Shown piece by piece: positions 26,566 to 35,690 of a DNA stretch of 64,000 nucleotides. Under the pieces are notes generated by a model that saw nothing but the letters and a program-made list of their open reading frames with translations, was not told the DNA's origin and made no database searches. Location of the stretch: NCBI RefSeq assembly GCF_024171695.1, contig NZ_JAMTCF010000002.1:602507-666506 (forward strand), given 5' to 3'. Made by a program: the position numbers and the translations under genes. The stretch comes from Actinosynnema pretiosum (GTDB lineage: Bacteria > Actinomycetota > Actinomycetes > Mycobacteriales > Pseudonocardiaceae). The stretch's first letter is position 1. Every line of letters begins with the position of its first letter.

Positions 26566-27558
26566 TCAGCTCGCGTAAGCGCGCAGCTTGGCGGCCCTTT
26601 CCCCCTGGCGCAGCTTGGACATCACCTCGCGCTCGATCTGCCGCACCCGCTCCCGCGACAGCCCGAACTGCTTGCCGATCTGGTCCAGCGTGCGCGGCTG
26701 CCCGTCCTCCAGGCCGTAGCGCAGCCGGATCACCGCCTGCTCGCGCTGCTCCAGCGTGGCCAGCACGCGGCGCAGGTCGTCCTGCAGCAGACCGGAGATG
26801 ACGGCGCTCTCGGCGTCGGTCGCGTCCGAGTCCTCGATGAAGTCACCGAGCGGCGCGTCCTCCTCGGCGCCCACCGGCATGTCCAGGCTCACCGGGTCGC
26901 GGGCGTGGTCGAGCAGGTCCGACACCTTCGCCGGGGAAAGGCCGGATTCCGATGCCAGTTCCTCGTTCGTCGCCTCTCGGCCGAGTTGCTGGTGCAGATC
27001 CCGCTTGATCCGCGCGAGCTTGTTCACCTGTTCCACCAAGTGGACCGGAAGGCGGATCGTGCGACCCTGATCGGCCATTCCTCGGGTGATCGCCTGGCGA
27101 ATCCACCACGTGGCGTACGTGGAGAACTTGAAACCCTTGGTGTAGTCGAACTTCTCGACCGCGCGGATCAGACCCAGGTTGCCCTCCTGGATCAGGTCGA
27201 GCAGAGGCATTCCACGACCGGTGTACCGCTTCGCCAGAGAAACGACCAACCGGAGATTCGCCTCCAGCAGGTGGTTCTTCGCCCGCAGTCCGTCGCGGAC
27301 CAGTGCGCGCAGCTCGCCAGCGCGCTCGGCGTTCAGCGCGGTGGTCGTCTCCAGCACGTGGTGCGCGAAGACGCCCGCCTCGATCCGCTTGGCCAGCTCC
27401 ACCTCTTGGGCGGCCGTGAGCAGCGCTGTCTTGCCGATCCCGTTCAAGTAGACCCGGACCAGGTCGGCGGCCGGTCCCTGGGCGTCGAGGTCCAAGTCGA
27501 CGCTCGGGGCACTCGTGTCGTACCCGACCTCGCGGTCGAGGACCTTCGGGACGGTCAT
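26566..27558 (-). CDS. sigB: RNA polymerase sigma factor, SigB-like (group 2, sigma-70 family)
   Basis: A 330-residue primary-like sigma factor. Region 1.2 starts near [12 protein letters not shown]. Region 2 covers about 95-165 with [37 protein letters not shown] and [13 protein letters not shown] (the -10 recognition part). Region 3 runs to about 250, and region 4 ([31 protein letters not shown]) binds -35. It lacks the long acidic N-terminus of SigA and is the size of mycobacterial SigB (about 323). The ATG at 27558 has a GGGAGGGA site. Its place beside DUF3099, DUF3039 and YihY genes, with sigA further on, matches the mycobacterial sigB locus. Confidence 0.92.
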   Translation of the reverse strand: MTVPKVLDREVGYDTSAPSVDLDLDAQGPAADLVRVYLNGIGKTALLTAAQEVELAKRIEAGVFAHHVLETTTALNAERAGELRALVRDGLRAKNHLLEANLRLVVSLAKRYTGRGMPLLDLIQEGNLGLIRAVEKFDYTKGFKFSTYATWWIRQAITRGMADQGRTIRLPVHLVEQVNKLARIKRDLHQQLGREATNEELASESGLSPAKVSDLLDHARDPVSLDMPVGAEEDAPLGDFIEDSDATDAESAVISGLLQDDLRRVLATLEQREQAVIRLRYGLEDGQPRTLDQIGKQFGLSRERVRQIEREVMSKLRQGERAAKLRAYAS

Positions 27559-27779
27559 GGAGATCCCTCCCCCTTCTCGCGGGCTGGCGTTCGGTCGTGT
27601 CGCGAGCCCGCGCTGCGCTGCGCGGCCCCGGCCTTTCAGCGTTCGAACGGCCGTTTGGCTGGACACTTGAGGAAACGCGCCTACCCTCGAAATGGTTCCC
27701 GCTTCCTCAACAGACAAGACGTCACTGCGGTCACAGCGGTTGCGCGCCCTATCCTGAGGATTGCCTGAGAAGGGGTCCG

Positions 27780-28201
<422 letters not shown>

Positions 28202-28205
<4 letters not shown>

Positions 28206-29698
28206 GCGGGCGCCACCATGCCGTGCCGCACCAGGTCCCTGACCACCGGCAGCGCCGCCTCGGTGAGCGCGCCCACCGGCAGGTCGTGCGCGTACGCCAG
28301 CAGCGCGATCAGGTCCTCCAGCGGCAGCGCGCCCCGGAACCCGGCCAGCAGCTTCGCCGCGACCTCGTCCAGCTCGTGCTGCCAGCCGGGCCCGTCGGTC
28401 CGGTGCAGCCGCCGCACCACGGACTCCCAGCCGTCCTCCACCGCCGAGGACACCTCCTCCAGCAGCACCGTCGGGGGCAGGGTGAACCGGGTGGCCAGCA
28501 GCCGCTCGGCGGTCCCGTTCTCGCGCAGCCAGGTGACCCGGTCCAGCCAGGCGGCCGTCTCCGGGCCCAGCGGGTCGTCGTAGGCGTGGCGCAGGTCCTC
28601 GCACACCACCTCGGGCACGGCCGCGTCGGTGCGCCGCAGCGTCACGAACCCGAAGCCCACGCCGAGCACGTCGTTCTCCGCGAACCAGTCCAGCCACCCG
28701 GCGGCCTGCGCGCGGCCCTCCGGCGAGCGCGGGTCGACGCCCGCGTCGCGCAGCCAGGTGCCCACGTACAGCGCCGGGTCGGCGACGTCGCGCTGCACGA
28801 ACCAGGCGTCGACGCCGCCGCGCGGCAGCCAGGACGCGACCCGGTCCTCCCAGTCCTCGCCCTTGCGGTGCAGCCAGGAGGCCAGCAGCTGCCCGGTGCC
28901 GCCCTCGTTCAGGAACGCGGGCAGCTGCCGGACCACCAGCGCGCTGGCGTCGTCGCCGCCGAGGCCGGAGTCGCGGTACACGTAGTCCACCCGCGGCGGC
29001 CCGACCACGAACGGCGGGTTGCACACGATTTGGTCGAACTTGCGCCCGCGCACCGGCCCGAACCACTCGCCCTGGCCGAGGCGGACGTCGATCTCGTTCA
29101 TCCGGAACGTGGCGGAGGCGAGCGCGAGCGCGCGGGCGGACAGGTCGGTGGCGGTGATCTTCTCGGCGTGCCTGCTGGCGTGCAGCGCCTGCACGCCGCA
29201 GCCGGTGCCGAGGTCGAGCAGGGACTTGACGGGCCTGCGCGCGGTGGCGCGGGCCAGGCTGATCGAGGCGTGGCCGACGCCGAGCACGTGGTCGGTCGGC
29301 ACGGGCCCGCCGCGCTGGTCGGAGTCCAGGTCGGCGATCACCCACCAGGAGCCCTCGTCGTCGCCGTAGGGCCGCACGTCCAGCCCGGCCCGGAACCCGT
29401 CGCCGTCGGGGGCGAGCACTCCGGCGCGCACGGCCTCGTCCAGGTCGACGCCGGCGAGGGCGGAGCGGACGCTCTTGTCGGGCTCGGTGTCGCCGAGCAG
29501 GAACAGCCGGACGAGCGCGCCGAGGTCGCCGGAGTCCTCGGACTCGCGCTTGGCGACCTCGGGCTCACCCCGCCCGAGCGCGGCGTGGGCGACCGGCCCG
29601 AGCGCGTCGACCACCCCGTCGGCGGTGTAGTCGGCGGTCCGGAAGGCCTCGCGCAGGCGCGTGATCAGGTCATCGGATAGTTCAGGGAGCACCGGCAC
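28202..29698 (-). CDS. SAM-dependent methyltransferase with NPPF motif
   Basis: A 498-residue cytoplasmic methyltransferase. An N-terminal helical domain (about 1-130) precedes a class I SAM fold with motif [17 protein letters not shown] (161-174), acidic [11 protein letters not shown] and the catalytic NPPF (227-230), as in N6-adenine or N5-glutamine methyltransferases acting on rRNA, DNA or release factors. A C-terminal region of about 150 residues is helical and Asp-rich. This architecture is conserved in actinobacteria without an assigned substrate as far as I know. The start is GTG 29698; it has no strong ribosome site. An ATG 2 bases upstream is in a different frame. Confidence 0.82.
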
Positions 29699-29850
29699 AT
29701 GGTGGCACCCCGAGCGCCGGTCGCCAGACCACGCGCGGGGGGCGTGGACGGCCCCTGCCATCCGCACTCGTGCAGCCGCCGCTCCCGCGCGCCTCCGACC
29801 TGGGCGAACTCCGCCACCGCCTGCGCGGCGGGGGGCACGTGGCGGGGCGG

Positions 29851-29946
29851 GGCTGGTCCGGGTCGTGTGGCAGCGGGCTGGACAGGGCTGCTCCGGGTCG
29901 CGTGGCAGCGGGCCGCGTGGGGCCTGGTCCGGGTCTCGTGGCGGGG
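29851..29946. repeat. Three imperfect ~35-bp repeats in a spacer
   Basis: The phrase CTGGTCCGGGTCGTGTGGC recurs about every 35 bases as CTGCTCCGGGTCGCGTGGC and CTGGTCCGGGTCTCGTGGC. It lies in the 485-base gap between the methyltransferase (29698) and PucR (30184) genes. No reading frame with convincing codon use covers it, and the rest of the gap shows no gene. Confidence 0.5.
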
Positions 29947-30005
29947 GAGCGGGGTGCTGCGAGGGTGCGGACTCCGGTGGACCGGGCACGTGCGCGCTGA
30001 TCCGA

Positions 30006-30038
30006 ACTGCTGACTGTTGACCGCCAACTGTTGGCAGT
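30006..30038 (-). repeat. Imperfect hairpin containing GCCAACTGTTGGC
   Basis: A degenerate inverted repeat (ACTGCTGACTGTTG against CAACTGTTGGCAGT, 11 of 14 paired). Its right half holds an exact 13-bp palindrome GCCAACTGTTGGC at 30023-30035. The same 13-mer occurs at 52222-52234 inside another intergenic hairpin. It lies downstream of the PucR stop on the minus strand and could terminate that gene. Confidence 0.45.
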
Positions 30039-30183
30039 CCGGCCACTGCGGCCCGACGAGCCCTCCACCCCGGCGCCCCGCTGCCCCCTGCGCGCCTCCG
30101 GTCCGGAGCCACCGCGCCCTTCTGGCCCGGAACCACCGCGACCCGACGGCCCGGTTCCCCACGATCCAGAGGTCGGGTCCCCG

Positions 30184-31692
30184 TCACCCCCGCCGCCGCA
30201 GCTCCCCGTGCACCGCCAGCGCGACCTCCAGCGCCAACCGCTCCACCGGGTCCCCCAGCGGGAGGACCGCCACCTCACCCATCCGCTGCAACCGGTACCG
30301 CAGCGTGTTCGGGTGCACCCCCAGCGCCCGCGCCGCCCCACGGGCGTCGCCCCGCGCCGCCAGCCAGGCCCGGAGCGTCTCGGCGTACCGGGTGCCCCTC
30401 TCCTCGTCGTGCCGCAGCAGGTCCGCCACCGGCCCCCGTACCGGCAGCCGTCCCGCCTCCGCCTCCACCGCCAACCGCCGCAGCAGCACCCGCGCCCACG
30501 CCAGCTCGTAGACCACCGGCCGCTCCCCGCCCAGCGCCAGGCACTCGTCCGCCTCCAGCCGGGACACCGGAGCCGAACCCCCGTCGCACACCCCGCCGAT
30601 CCCGGCCCGCACCACCACCTCCGGCGGCAGCTCGCGCCGCAGGCCGCGCACCCACTCCACCGCCGCCGCCGGGTCGCCCCCGCACGGCAGCACCGTGTAC
30701 AGCACGTTCCCGAACAGCGCGCTCCGCCCCGGCCGCGACCAGCCGAACCCCGACGTCGCCCGCTCGAACGCCAGCAGCGCCGCCCCGTGCTCCGCGTCCC
30801 CCACGTGCGCCCGCACCGCGATCACCCGCAGCTCCCCGCCCGGCAGCCCCAACCGGTCCAGCGCGCCGGGAGCCCCCGAGTCCAGCAGCGCCGTCACCAG
30901 GTCCGCCTCGACCTGCCGCTCCAGGTCCGAGCCCGCCCGCGCCCGCAGCAGGTGCAGCGCCGCCGTCCGGGCCCCGTCCACCAGCGCCGCCTCGCGCGCC
31001 GGGCTCGTCCCGTCCACCTCCACCCACACCGACCCGAGCAGCTCCCGCCCGGCCCGGACGGCGGCCACCAGCCGACCGCCCAGGTGCTCGGTCAGCTGCG
31101 GCACGAACAGCGCCTCGTCGCTGTGCGCCAGGTGGGTGAACACCCCGGACGAGTCCAGCGCCCGCCGCGCCTCCTCCGGCACCCGCCGCCCCAGGATCGT
31201 CTCCACCCGGACCGCGTCCACCCCCTGCTGCCGGTGCGAGTACGCCAGCACCCGCGACCCCCGGTCCTCGATCGTGACCGGCCCGCCCACCAGCGCCGCG
31301 ATCGCGTCGGCCACCGCGAACAGGTCCCCCGACCCGCGATCGCCCAGCACCAGCGCCTGCGCCACGCTCACCAGCTGCCCCCACGGCACCGCCGGGTCCA
31401 CCAGCAGCACCGCAGCCCCCGACCGCCGCGCCGCCGCCGCGACCCGCCCGTCCAGCGGCGCGCTCCCGTGCAGCGCCACGGCGGCGGCCCGCGTCGTACC
31501 CACCAGCCGGGCGGCGGCGGCCGACGACCCGACCCCCACCCCGATCAGCAGCTCGTCGCTCCCCGCGCGCGGTCGCTCGACCGGGTCGTGCAGCGCGACC
31601 CCGCGCAGCACCACGTCCCGCCCGCGCGGAGCGCACCCCAGGTGGGTGCCCAGACTGCCGAGGACGTCAACCAACCGGTCCAGCGCTACCAC
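30184..31692 (-). CDS. PucR-family transcriptional regulator
   Basis: A 502-residue activator-type regulator. The first 130 residues resemble the PucR N-terminal (purine catabolism) domain (SDELLIGVGVG, AVLLVDPAVPWGQLVSVAQALVLG). The middle is a GGDEF-like or GAF-like sensory region. The C-terminus holds the helix-turn-helix ARGDARGAARALGVHPNTLRYRLQRM. Family members control purine, polyketide or amino-acid catabolic genes. The nearest catabolic genes are the pseudouridine pair 1.3 kb away on the same strand; a link is possible but unproven. The start GTG 31692 has TACGAT 6 bases upstream and no ribosome site, so the message is probably leaderless. Confidence 0.88.
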   Translation of the reverse strand: MVALDRLVDVLGSLGTHLGCAPRGRDVVLRGVALHDPVERPRAGSDELLIGVGVGSSAAAARLVGTTRAAAVALHGSAPLDGRVAAAARRSGAAVLLVDPAVPWGQLVSVAQALVLGDRGSGDLFAVADAIAALVGGPVTIEDRGSRVLAYSHRQQGVDAVRVETILGRRVPEEARRALDSSGVFTHLAHSDEALFVPQLTEHLGGRLVAAVRAGRELLGSVWVEVDGTSPAREAALVDGARTAALHLLRARAGSDLERQVEADLVTALLDSGAPGALDRLGLPGGELRVIAVRAHVGDAEHGAALLAFERATSGFGWSRPGRSALFGNVLYTVLPCGGDPAAAVEWVRGLRRELPPEVVVRAGIGGVCDGGSAPVSRLEADECLALGGERPVVYELAWARVLLRRLAVEAEAGRLPVRGPVADLLRHDEERGTRYAETLRAWLAARGDARGAARALGVHPNTLRYRLQRMGEVAVLPLGDPVERLALEVALAVHGELRRRG

Positions 31693-31698
31693 GCCCGG

Positions 31699-31704
31699 AT
31701 CGTA
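31699..31704 (-). promoter_or_regulatory. -10 element of the PucR gene (leaderless)
   Basis: TACGAT on the minus strand matches TAnnnT and ends 6 bases before the GTG start. The plus-strand DUF3099 gene starts 66 bases further on, so this short gap serves both directions. Confidence 0.45.
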
Positions 31705-31769
31705 GGACCGGGGCGGGCGGGTGTCGCCGCGATCGCGGCGGTGGGACGATGGTGGGCGGAGGTGGTGTC

Positions 31770-32075
31770 GTGAGCAACCCTGAGCCCCCGGTGCTGATCA
31801 CCGAGGCAGCGCCCTCGTACGAGGACCAGCTCGCGGCGCGCAAGCGCAAGTACGTGATCATGATGGGCGCGCGGGTGCCGTGCCTGGTCCTGGCGATGGT
31901 CTTCTACGACACGTGGTGGCTGGCGCTGGCGCTCATCGTGCTGTCCATCCCGCTGCCGTGGATGGCCGTGCTGATCGCGAACGACCGCCCACCGCGCAAG
32001 TCCGAGAAGGCCAGCAAGCACGACGCCGAGAGGCGCGCCCTGGGGGCGCGCCCCCGTCACGTCATCGACGGCTGA
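31770..32075 (+). CDS. DUF3099 membrane protein
   Basis: A 101-residue protein with a conserved N-terminal VLITEAAPSYEDQLAARKRKY and two hydrophobic segments (ARVPCLVLAMVFYDTWW and ALALIVLSIPLPWMAVLIA), ending in a basic cytoplasmic tail. Its function is unknown. The GTG at 31770 has a GGAGG site 7 bases upstream; an ATG at 31749 is too far. In mycobacteria the homolog is recalled as Rv2709, next to sigB. Its last 19 bases overlap the 3' end of the convergent kinase gene, leaving no room for a terminator. Confidence 0.9.
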   Translation: MSNPEPPVLITEAAPSYEDQLAARKRKYVIMMGARVPCLVLAMVFYDTWWLALALIVLSIPLPWMAVLIANDRPPRKSEKASKHDAERRALGARPRHVIDG

Positions 32076-32959
32076 GCCCGCTGCGGCGGCTGCGCGCCGA
32101 CCGCCGAGACGGCCCGGCCCGCGGCGCGCACCCCGCCGAGGAGCGCGTCGCGCCGGGACGCCCCGGCCAGCCAGGCCACGAGCAGGCCCGCGTCGAACGC
32201 GTCGCCCGCGCCCGTGGAGTCGACGCACTCCACGTCGGTCGCGGGCGCCGACACCACGCCCTCGGCGTCGACCCAGCTCGCGCCGTCCGCGCCGGAGGTG
32301 GCCGCGACCGCGCCCACCACGTCCAGCAGCGCCGCCGCCGACGCCGGGTCGGCCGACCCGGTCAGCGCCACCAGCTCCTCCGCGTTGGGCAGCAGCAGGT
32401 CGACGCCCCTGATGTCGTCCAGGAACCCGTCGTAGATCAGCGCCGCCGACTGCGGGTCCACCGACGTGGTCAGCCCCGCCTCGCGCGCCATCCGCAGCAC
32501 CTCCAGGCCCGCGGGCCGGGAGGAGGCGTCCAGCAGCACGTACCCGGACAGGTGCAGGTGGGACGAGCCCGCCAGCAGCTCCGGGTTCACGTCCTCGGGC
32601 GAGAACCGGGCGTTCGCGCCCCGGTCGGGCAGCATCGTGCGCTGCCCGGTGTCGTCGACCAGCACCACGACGCAGCAGGTCGCCGCGTCCGGGTCGACGG
32701 CGAACGCGCAGCGCACCCCGGCCGAGGTCAGCTCGGCGTGCACCTGCCGCCCCGCCGAGTCCGCGCCGACCCTGGCGACCAGCACCGGCGAGGCGCCGCA
32801 GGCGGCCACCCACACCGCCGTGTTGGCCCCCGCGCCACCGGGCTCGATGGTCACCGAGGCGCGCGAGTCGCCGCCGTGCACGATCGGACCGGAGTGGCGG
32901 GCGACGACGTCCAGTCCGGCGTCGCCCACCACGACGATCCCGCTCCCCGCCGCTCTCAC
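32057..32959 (-). CDS. psuK: PfkB-family carbohydrate kinase, probable pseudouridine kinase
   Basis: A 300-residue ribokinase-like kinase. N-terminal IVVVGDAGLDVV and the GGAGANTA motif (substrate side) are followed by LLLPNAEELVALTG and the C-terminal DSTGAGDAFDAGLLVAWL, with the catalytic Asp and anion hole. The GTG at 32959 overlaps the stop of the pseudouridine-5'-phosphate glycosidase gene by 4 bases, which makes pseudouridine the most likely substrate. Kinase and glycosidase together turn pseudouridine into uracil and ribose-5-phosphate. No transporter gene lies beside it. Confidence 0.85.
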   Translation of the reverse strand: MRAAGSGIVVVGDAGLDVVARHSGPIVHGGDSRASVTIEPGGAGANTAVWVAACGASPVLVARVGADSAGRQVHAELTSAGVRCAFAVDPDAATCCVVVLVDDTGQRTMLPDRGANARFSPEDVNPELLAGSSHLHLSGYVLLDASSRPAGLEVLRMAREAGLTTSVDPQSAALIYDGFLDDIRGVDLLLPNAEELVALTGSADPASAAALLDVVGAVAATSGADGASWVDAEGVVSAPATDVECVDSTGAGDAFDAGLLVAWLAGASRRDALLGGVRAAGRAVSAVGAQPPQRAQPSMT

Positions 32960-33864
32960 GCGGCTAGGGCGACCGCGACCCGCGCGGCCAGCGCGGCGTT
33001 GGACACCACGAGCGCCTCGTTGGCGTCCAGGCTGACGCCGCCGCTGGCGGTGTGGAAGTGCTCCAGCAGCGCCGGGGTCACCTCCTTGCCGGTGATGCCC
33101 CTCTCCTCCAGCAGCGCCAGGCCCTCGGCGAGCAGCCGGTCGTGCAGCTCGACGTCCATCTCGAACTCGACCGGGATGGGGTTGGTCAGCAGCACGCCCG
33201 CGTCGCCGGGGACGCCCCGGTGCGCGGCCACGACGGCGGCGGCCTGCTCGGGGGTGTCCACCCGCCACGGGACGCCGAAGTCGGACTCGCGGCGGTAGAA
33301 CGCGGGGAAGCGGTCGGTGCGGTAGCCCAGCACCGGCACCGAGCTGGTCTCCAGCAGCTCCAGCGTCGCGCCCATGTCGAGGATCGACTTCACCCCGGAG
33401 CACACGACCAGGACGGGCGTGGACGCGAGGACGTCCAGGTCGGCGGACACGTCCCAGGTCTCGCTCGCGCCCCGGTGCACCCCGCCGAGGCCGCCGGTGG
33501 CGAAGACCCCGATGCCCGCGGCGTGCGCCAGCGCGGCCGTGCCCGCGACGGTGGTCGCGCCGTCCCTGCCCAGCGCGAACGCCGCGCCCAGGTCCCGGCG
33601 GGACAGCTTGACCAGGTCGTTGTCCCGGTCGCAGACGTAGTCCAGCTCGGCGTCGGTCAGGCCGACCTTCGGCACGCCGCCCAGCACGGCGATCGTGGCG
33701 GGGACGGCGCCCGCCTCCCGGACGATCGCCTCCAGGCGCGCGGCGACCTCGCGGTTGCGGCCCGGCGGCAGGCCGTGGGACAGGATGGTGCTCTCCAGCG
33801 CGACCACCGGCCGGTTCTCGGCCAGGGCGTCGCGGACTTCTTCGGTGCTGCTCGGCGTGCTCAC
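32956..33864 (-). CDS. psuG: Pseudouridine-5'-phosphate glycosidase
   Basis: A 302-residue lyase that splits pseudouridine 5'-phosphate into uracil and ribose 5-phosphate through a Schiff base. The family motifs are all here: VVALESTILSHGLPPGRN at the start, GVPKVGL, FATGGLGGVHRG, VVCSGVKSILDMGATLELLET (with the catalytic Lys), VPVLGYRTDRFPAFY and GITGKEVTPALLEHFHTASGG. The length equals that of E. coli PsuG (about 312). The start is GTG 33864. It is the first gene of the psuG-psuK operon and diverges from the DUF3039 gene with only 31 bases between. Confidence 0.95.
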   Translation of the reverse strand: MSTPSSTEEVRDALAENRPVVALESTILSHGLPPGRNREVAARLEAIVREAGAVPATIAVLGGVPKVGLTDAELDYVCDRDNDLVKLSRRDLGAAFALGRDGATTVAGTAALAHAAGIGVFATGGLGGVHRGASETWDVSADLDVLASTPVLVVCSGVKSILDMGATLELLETSSVPVLGYRTDRFPAFYRRESDFGVPWRVDTPEQAAAVVAAHRGVPGDAGVLLTNPIPVEFEMDVELHDRLLAEGLALLEERGITGKEVTPALLEHFHTASGGVSLDANEALVVSNAALAARVAVALAA

Positions 33865-33883
33865 GAGGGGCCATCATCCCAGG

Positions 33884-33889
33884 TAAGGT
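33884..33889 (+). promoter_or_regulatory. -10 element of the DUF3039 gene (leaderless)
   Basis: TAAGGT ends 6 bases before the GTG at 33896. There is no ribosome site between. It lies in the 31-base divergent gap shared with psuG. Confidence 0.45.
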
Positions 33890-33895
33890 GAGGCT

Positions 33896-34141
33896 GTGAG
33901 CACGCAGACCCTCCCTGAGCTGGACACCAGGCCGGAAGGCACTGACACCACCGGGGACGACACGCCCAAGATGTTCCACTACGTGCGCAAGGAGAAGATC
34001 GCGGAGAGCGCGGTCATGGGCACGCACGTGGTGGCGCTGTGCGGCGAGGTCTTCCCGGTGACGAAGTCGCCGAAGCCCGGCTCCCCGGTGTGCCCGGACT
34101 GCAAGAAGATCTACGAGAGCCTGCCCATGGGCGGCGAGTAG
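33896..34141 (+). CDS. DUF3039 protein (zinc-ribbon-like)
   Basis: An 81-residue soluble protein. Its core FHYVRKEKIAESAVMGTHVVALCGE is followed by PVTKSPKPGSPVCPDCKKIYE, giving a Cys-x(n)-Cys-x2-Cys set plus His that could bind one Zn2+. Function unknown; the family is confined to actinobacteria and in mycobacteria (recalled as Rv2708c) lies between sigB and the YihY gene, the same relative position as here. It is followed by a strong terminator. Confidence 0.93.
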   Translation: MSTQTLPELDTRPEGTDTTGDDTPKMFHYVRKEKIAESAVMGTHVVALCGEVFPVTKSPKPGSPVCPDCKKIYESLPMGGE

Positions 34142-34156
34142 CCCCCGACGTCCGGG

Positions 34157-34197
34157 CTGCCCCGGCGTCCCGCGCTCGAAGCGGGACGCCGGGGCAG
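34157..34197. terminator. Terminator between DUF3039 and YihY genes
   Basis: A perfect 17-bp stem, CTGCCCCGGCGTCCCGC (34157-34173) with 34181-34197, and a 7-base loop. It lies between converging genes and should work in both directions. Confidence 0.85.
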
Positions 34198-34236
34198 TGC
34201 TGTCCCCGGACCGGGTGCTGGCGGGGTTCTCCCCGG

Positions 34237-35520
34237 TCAGGCGTTCTCCGGCTGACCGGTCCGCCCGGCCGCGCCCTTGTCGCCGGGACCGCTGCCCGTG
34301 CCGCCGGGGTCGCCGCCCTGCTTCAGGCCGCCGGAGCCGGTCCCCGCACCGCCGCGCTTGCCGCCCCGGCCCGCGACCCGCCGCCGCACGCCCTTGCCGC
34401 TCTTGCCGCCGCCGTGGCCGTGGCCGCCCTGACCGCCCGCCTTGCCCTGACCGGCGCCCTTGCCCCGGCTGCCGCCGCGCCCGGCGACCTTCCTGGCCGT
34501 GCCGCGCGCCCGCCGCTCCCCGGCGTCGTCGGACGCCTCGCCGCCGTCCCGGCTCATGATCCGCTCGGCCGCCCGCACCAGCTCCAGCCGCCGCCAGCGC
34601 CGCCGCTGCCGCCGGGTCATCCGCGCGGGCCACATCTCCTGGATCGCGCTGTTGAAGTACGCCCCGATCGTGATCGCCAGCCCGATGAAGAACACGAACA
34701 GCAGGAACGCGATCGGCGTCGCCAGCGCCCCGTACGTGTAGCCCGTCGTGGTGATCCACCGGATGTACAGCCGCAGGCCCACCGACGAGAGGATGAACAC
34801 CACCATCGCCAGCACCGCGCCCGGCGCGAGCCGGTGCCACGGCAGCTTCCTGGGCAGCGCGAGCTTGTACAGCGTCGCGAGCGCCAGCACGAGCAGCACG
34901 CCGATCACCGGGTAGTAGAACGCGCTCAGCCACGACTCGGCCACGGCCTGCCACCGGTCGGGCAGCAGGCGGGGCAGCACGTCGGGACCGAGCGCCAGCA
35001 CCGGCAGCCCGATGATCAGCAGCACCAGGCTGACCACGTACAGCAGCAGCGCGAAGATGCGCTGCCACACCTCGTGGCGGACCCCGTACTGACCGTGCGC
35101 GACGGTGACCGCGTCCACGAAGGACGCCATCGCCGACGACCCGGCCCACAGGGATATCAGGAAGCCGACGGACACGATCTCGCCCTTGCCGACGGTCAGG
35201 ATCTGATCGACCGTGGGGGTGATCACGCCGTTGACGACGTCACCGCTGAAGATCGTCCGGCAGGTGGAGACGATCTTGTCGCGCACCGCTTGGACCACCT
35301 CGGGACCGAACCACTCCCCGACGTAGCCGATGCTGCCGAGCAGACCCAGCAGCAGCGGGGGGAACGACAGCACCTGCCAGAAGGCCGCCTCGGCGGCCTC
35401 CGAGAAGATGTTGCCCTCCCACGCCTTGGTGATCGTGCGCGCGACCAGCCGCAGTGGGCGCCGTTCCGGCGCGCTGCGGTCATCCTGCCCAGTAGGCGAA
35501 CCCATCTCGGGATCAAGCAT
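34237..35520 (-). CDS. YihY/BrkB-family membrane protein with a long basic Gly-rich tail
   Basis: About 427 residues from ATG 35520 (ATG 35505 or 35547 are alternatives; none has a clear ribosome site). The YihY core has six hydrophobic segments, including FWQVLSFPPLLLGLLGSIGYVGEW, LISLWAGSSAMASFVDAV and IFALLLYVVSLVLLIIGLPVLALG, and the conserved YTYGALATPIAFLLFVFFIGLAITIGAYFN. From about residue 310 the protein turns into a 115-residue Arg/Lys/Gly-rich cytoplasmic tail (RRQRRRWRRLELVR, then many GKG and RGG repeats) that looks disordered and could bind nucleic acid or acidic lipid. The family is not a ribonuclease as once named. The mycobacterial counterpart is recalled as Rv2707. Confidence 0.85.
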   Translation of the reverse strand: MLDPEMGSPTGQDDRSAPERRPLRLVARTITKAWEGNIFSEAAEAAFWQVLSFPPLLLGLLGSIGYVGEWFGPEVVQAVRDKIVSTCRTIFSGDVVNGVITPTVDQILTVGKGEIVSVGFLISLWAGSSAMASFVDAVTVAHGQYGVRHEVWQRIFALLLYVVSLVLLIIGLPVLALGPDVLPRLLPDRWQAVAESWLSAFYYPVIGVLLVLALATLYKLALPRKLPWHRLAPGAVLAMVVFILSSVGLRLYIRWITTTGYTYGALATPIAFLLFVFFIGLAITIGAYFNSAIQEMWPARMTRRQRRRWRRLELVRAAERIMSRDGGEASDDAGERRARGTARKVAGRGGSRGKGAGQGKAGGQGGHGHGGGKSGKGVRRRVAGRGGKRGGAGTGSGGLKQGGDPGGTGSGPGDKGAAGRTGQPENA

Positions 35521-35690
35521 GGAGCATGAGGGGTGTTTTCGCGGCATCGTTCCCTGAACCGCGCGTCGGGATTGGGTACGCTGTCGGGGCCCTCGACGGT
35601 CGCCCGCACCGAGGGCATTCGCATGTCGCCGCTCGCCGCAGGTCGCCCCGAGCGCGCCCGTCCGCCCCTGCACTGAGAAGAGGTCCGAGG

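Noticed and set aside
30006..30038. Attachment site or transposon end at the GCCAACTGTTGGC palindrome
   Set aside because: There is no integrase or transposase gene, tRNA or target duplication near either copy.
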